Part shown: positions 62,084 through 64,000 of the stretch, one piece after another | Layout of the letters: each line of letters starts with the position of its first letter | How positions within the stretch are numbered: the stretch's first letter is position 1 | Assembly (NCBI RefSeq): GCF_008693385.1 | Contig: NZ_CP044065.1 | Span: 2,232,001 to 2,296,000, forward strand | DNA length: 64,000 nucleotides | Reading direction: 5' to 3' | Source of the DNA: Cupriavidus pauculus | GTDB taxonomy: Bacteria > Pseudomonadota > Gammaproteobacteria > Burkholderiales > Burkholderiaceae | Notes under the pieces: model-generated | Seen by the model: only the letters and a program-made list of their open reading frames with translations | The model's database searches: none | Told to the model about the DNA's origin: nothing | Made by a program: the position numbers and the translations under genes

Positions 62084-63148
62084 TCAGAATCGATGCCGCA
62101 CGCCGATGGTGACGGCGGTCTGGTTTTCGTCCGGCACCGCGGTTCCCACACCGCCGACGCCGATCGACGAGTTGCCACGGTTCCGCGCGAAGGCAACTTT
62201 CGTATAGACGTCGGTGCGCTTGGAGAACGAATAGTCGGCACCGACGATCGCCAGCCACGGATCCTGATTTCCATGGCGCTGATCGGTGTAATACACGCCG
62301 CCCAGCAGCTGGATCGCCCCGGTGATGTTGTACGTCGCGCCCAGCCAGTACAGGTTGGTGCGCAGGCCCGTCGCGGTCGGGCTGTCGGCGCCCTGGTCCT
62401 GCAGCCAGCGATAGCCGCCAAACAGCTTGAGCTGCCCGAACGTATAGTTGGCCCCGGCCGCAAACCGCTTGGCATTGCGCTGACGCGTGGCCTCGGTATT
62501 GCCCTGGTACTGGTCGTAGGCCAGGCCGAGCTGCAGATTGCCGATGTTGTAGCCCAGCCCGCCGCCGACGTCGCGCGACGTCTCGGGCGAGCCCGGGACT
62601 TCGCCGTCGTTGTTGCGGCCGAAGCTGTAGTAGCCGATCGCCGTGAGTCCGCCGAACTTGCCGGTGTACTTGACCATATTGTCGGCGCGGCCGTTGAACG
62701 CGGCATCCACCGACACCAGCGAATAGCGCGCGGGGACGCCGTACGGATCGAATGCCGCGAACAGATCGTAGATCGCGGTCTGCTGCCGGCCGAGCGTGAC
62801 GGCACCGAACTGGTTCTGCAGGCCGACGTATGCCATCCGGCCGAACAGCCGGTTGCCCTGCGCGGACAGGCCATTGTCGATGGTGAAGCCGCTCTCGAGC
62901 GTGAACAGCGCGCGCATGCCCCCGCCGAGATCTTCCACGCCCCGCAGGCCCCACCGATTGGACGACATATTGTCCGAGGCCACGCGCACGGCCGTGCCGC
63001 CGTTGCCGCCGGGCGAATGCGTAACCGCCTCCACGCTGCCATCGAGAATGCCGTAGAGCGTCACGCTCGATTGCGCAAGCGCGCCTTGCGCCGCGCCGAG
63101 GGCGCACAGGGCGCAGGCAGCCACCACGGGCCGGATGACGGTTTTCAT
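62084..63148 (-). CDS. Gram-negative general porin (betaproteobacterial OmpC-like)
   Basis: A 354-residue outer-membrane porin of the 16-strand betaproteobacterial type. The signal MKTVIRPVVAACALCALGAA ends before AQSSVTLYGILDGSVE, the classic start of mature porins in this group. Other signs: RWGLRGVEDLGGGMRALFTL, the repeated aromatic strand ends and the C-terminal Phe (VRHRF). ATG at 63148 behind GGGGACC. It may let the sulfur compounds or peptides in, but such porins are usually general. Confidence 0.95.
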   Translation of the reverse strand: MKTVIRPVVAACALCALGAAQGALAQSSVTLYGILDGSVEAVTHSPGGNGGTAVRVASDNMSSNRWGLRGVEDLGGGMRALFTLESGFTIDNGLSAQGNRLFGRMAYVGLQNQFGAVTLGRQQTAIYDLFAAFDPYGVPARYSLVSVDAAFNGRADNMVKYTGKFGGLTAIGYYSFGRNNDGEVPGSPETSRDVGGGLGYNIGNLQLGLAYDQYQGNTEATRQRNAKRFAAGANYTFGQLKLFGGYRWLQDQGADSPTATGLRTNLYWLGATYNITGAIQLLGGVYYTDQRHGNQDPWLAIVGADYSFSKRTDVYTKVAFARNRGNSSIGVGGVGTAVPDENQTAVTIGVRHRF

Positions 63149-63315
63149 TCTTGTGGTCCCCCTGAAGCAACGCCGATGCGGGCGAATGCGGGCATGCGGG
63201 GACATTGGCAGAGGCCCCCTTGCTCATTCAAGCAGACGGCATGCTAAAACGAAACCGGATTTAGTGTCCGCGCACGCTGTCGCAAAAAACAGACGCGCGC
63301 GGACAGCGCTGGCGG

Positions 63316-64000
63316 TTAAACCGCCGAGGCACTAACGCCCTGCCCCACGCGCGCATCGAGCACGGGCGGTGCCGTGACGATCGACGTGAGCGACGGCTCC
63401 ACGGGCCCGAGCTTCGCGAGGTCCGGCAGCGGACGCCGCAGCGCGGGCGACGTGGCAAACGCCTGTTCCATCGCGTGCGCGATGCCGAGCGTCTCGCGAT
63501 CCTGGCGGAAACCGCCGACGATCTGCAGGCCGAACGGCATGCCGGCGTGATCGAGCCCGCAAGGCAGCGACAGCGCCGGGTGGGTGGTCAGCGTCACCAC
63601 ATACGTCGGCGCGAGCCAGCGGTAATAGTTCTCCTGACGCACGCCGTTGATCGTCTCCGCATACAACGACGTCCACGGGAACGGCGAGACCGGCGTGGTC
63701 GGCGACAGAATCACGTCGTAGTCGCGATAGAGCTGCTGGAAGCGCTGAAGGATGCGCGTCTGCTCGCTCTGCGCCCAGGAACTGTCCACGAGCGACATGC
63801 GCGCGCCAATCTCGTAGTTGGCCCGCGTGTTGGGACCGAGCGTCGACGGATCGCGCTCGTAGGCTTCGCGCGTGCTCGCGACGAAGCTCTCCGCGCGCAG
63901 CACGTCGAAACACCTGTGCGCGTCCCCAAGGTCCACGCTCACCTCGTCGCAGCTGCGGAACAGGTGTCGCATCGCGGCGATCTTCTCGCGGAACACGCGG
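63316..64000 (-). CDS. Amidase, C-terminal part (cut by the window edge)
   Basis: About 227 residues of an amidase-signature enzyme (GatA/AtzF type) that continues beyond base 64000. The visible part is the C-terminal third: FQQLYRDYDVILSPTTPVSP, LAPTYVVTLTTHPALSLPCG and AGMPFGLQIVGGFRQDRETL, blocks usual near the end of this family. The Ser-cisSer-Lys catalytic residues would lie in the missing part. A GTG at 63996 is not a credible start. The substrate is unknown. Confidence 0.88.
   Translation of the reverse strand, partial: RVFREKIAAMRHLFRSCDEVSVDLGDAHRCFDVLRAESFVASTREAYERDPSTLGPNTRANYEIGARMSLVDSSWAQSEQTRILQRFQQLYRDYDVILSPTTPVSPFPWTSLYAETINGVRQENYYRWLAPTYVVTLTTHPALSLPCGLDHAGMPFGLQIVGGFRQDRETLGIAHAMEQAFATSPALRRPLPDLAKLGPVEPSLTSIVTAPPVLDARVGQGVSASAV

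Overview
This is high-GC DNA with tightly packed genes, many of them joined by 4-bp ATGA stop/start overlaps. The housekeeping set (pmbA-darP-mogA, orn, Ste24-type M48 protease-rsgA, gluQ, thyA/folA, TerC behind a yybP-ykoY leader) and the sulfonate genes point to a Burkholderiaceae betaproteobacterium, most like Cupriavidus or Ralstonia. No rRNA, tRNA, CRISPR array, insertion sequence or phage gene was seen. The amidase at the right edge is cut by the window.

Region 1 (about 1-19154) is the unusual part: a peptide-export island. It has five small genes (186, 12775 minus, 18123, 18422, 18840) whose products share a double-glycine leader of about 26 residues (L-x-I/V-x-D-L ... L-D ... V-R-G-G) followed by unlike cores, four of them rich in Asn/Gln. 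A minus-strand operon encodes a TolC/NodT outer-membrane lipoprotein, a two-FHA-domain membrane protein, an HlyD-type adaptor, a parvulin prolyl isomerase, a C39-peptidase ABC exporter with two cyclic-nucleotide-binding domains at its N terminus, and a sigma-54 enhancer-binding activator. Around it lie a PP2C phosphatase, a transmembrane Ser/Thr kinase, a secreted FGE-fold protein without the expected catalytic cysteine, and two secreted DUF4399 proteins. Three peptide genes have good -24/-12 (sigma-54) promoters, each preceded by an IHF-like site and a shared dyad (TGTTGG-N7-CCGACA). My reading is a leader-cleaving type I export system whose expression is driven by its own sigma-54 activator and whose activity is probably tuned by Ser/Thr phosphorylation and a cyclic nucleotide.

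Region 2 (19155-41035) is mostly core genome: DEAD-box helicases, ergothioneine genes (egtD, egtB), a Mn-riboswitch-controlled TerC protein, thyA/folA with a FAH-family gene between them, pmbA, darP, mogA, a carrier, orn, an M48 protease, rsgA, a CobD/AmpE-like protein, pirin with a divergent LysR regulator, gluQ, rhlE and a GST.

Region 3 (41036-45442) is a four-carbon acid-sugar (threonate/erythronate type) module: KdgT-like permease, DUF1537 kinase, PdxA2-type dehydrogenase and a DeoR regulator, with two palindromic operators in front.

Region 4 (45443-64000) is an organosulfur-scavenging region: SsuA-like binding proteins, a four-rhodanese protein, a cysteine-dioxygenase-family enzyme, a DszC/SfnB-like acyl-CoA dehydrogenase, an SsuD-like monooxygenase, SsuC and SsuB, a class II aldolase, a membrane cytochrome c, a Dpp-type peptide transporter, a porin and an amidase fragment. 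Three transcription units here share the motif ATAAGCA-N12-TTC(G/C)TTC, 55-60 bp before their start codons, which looks like the binding site of a common CysB/SsuR-type regulator.
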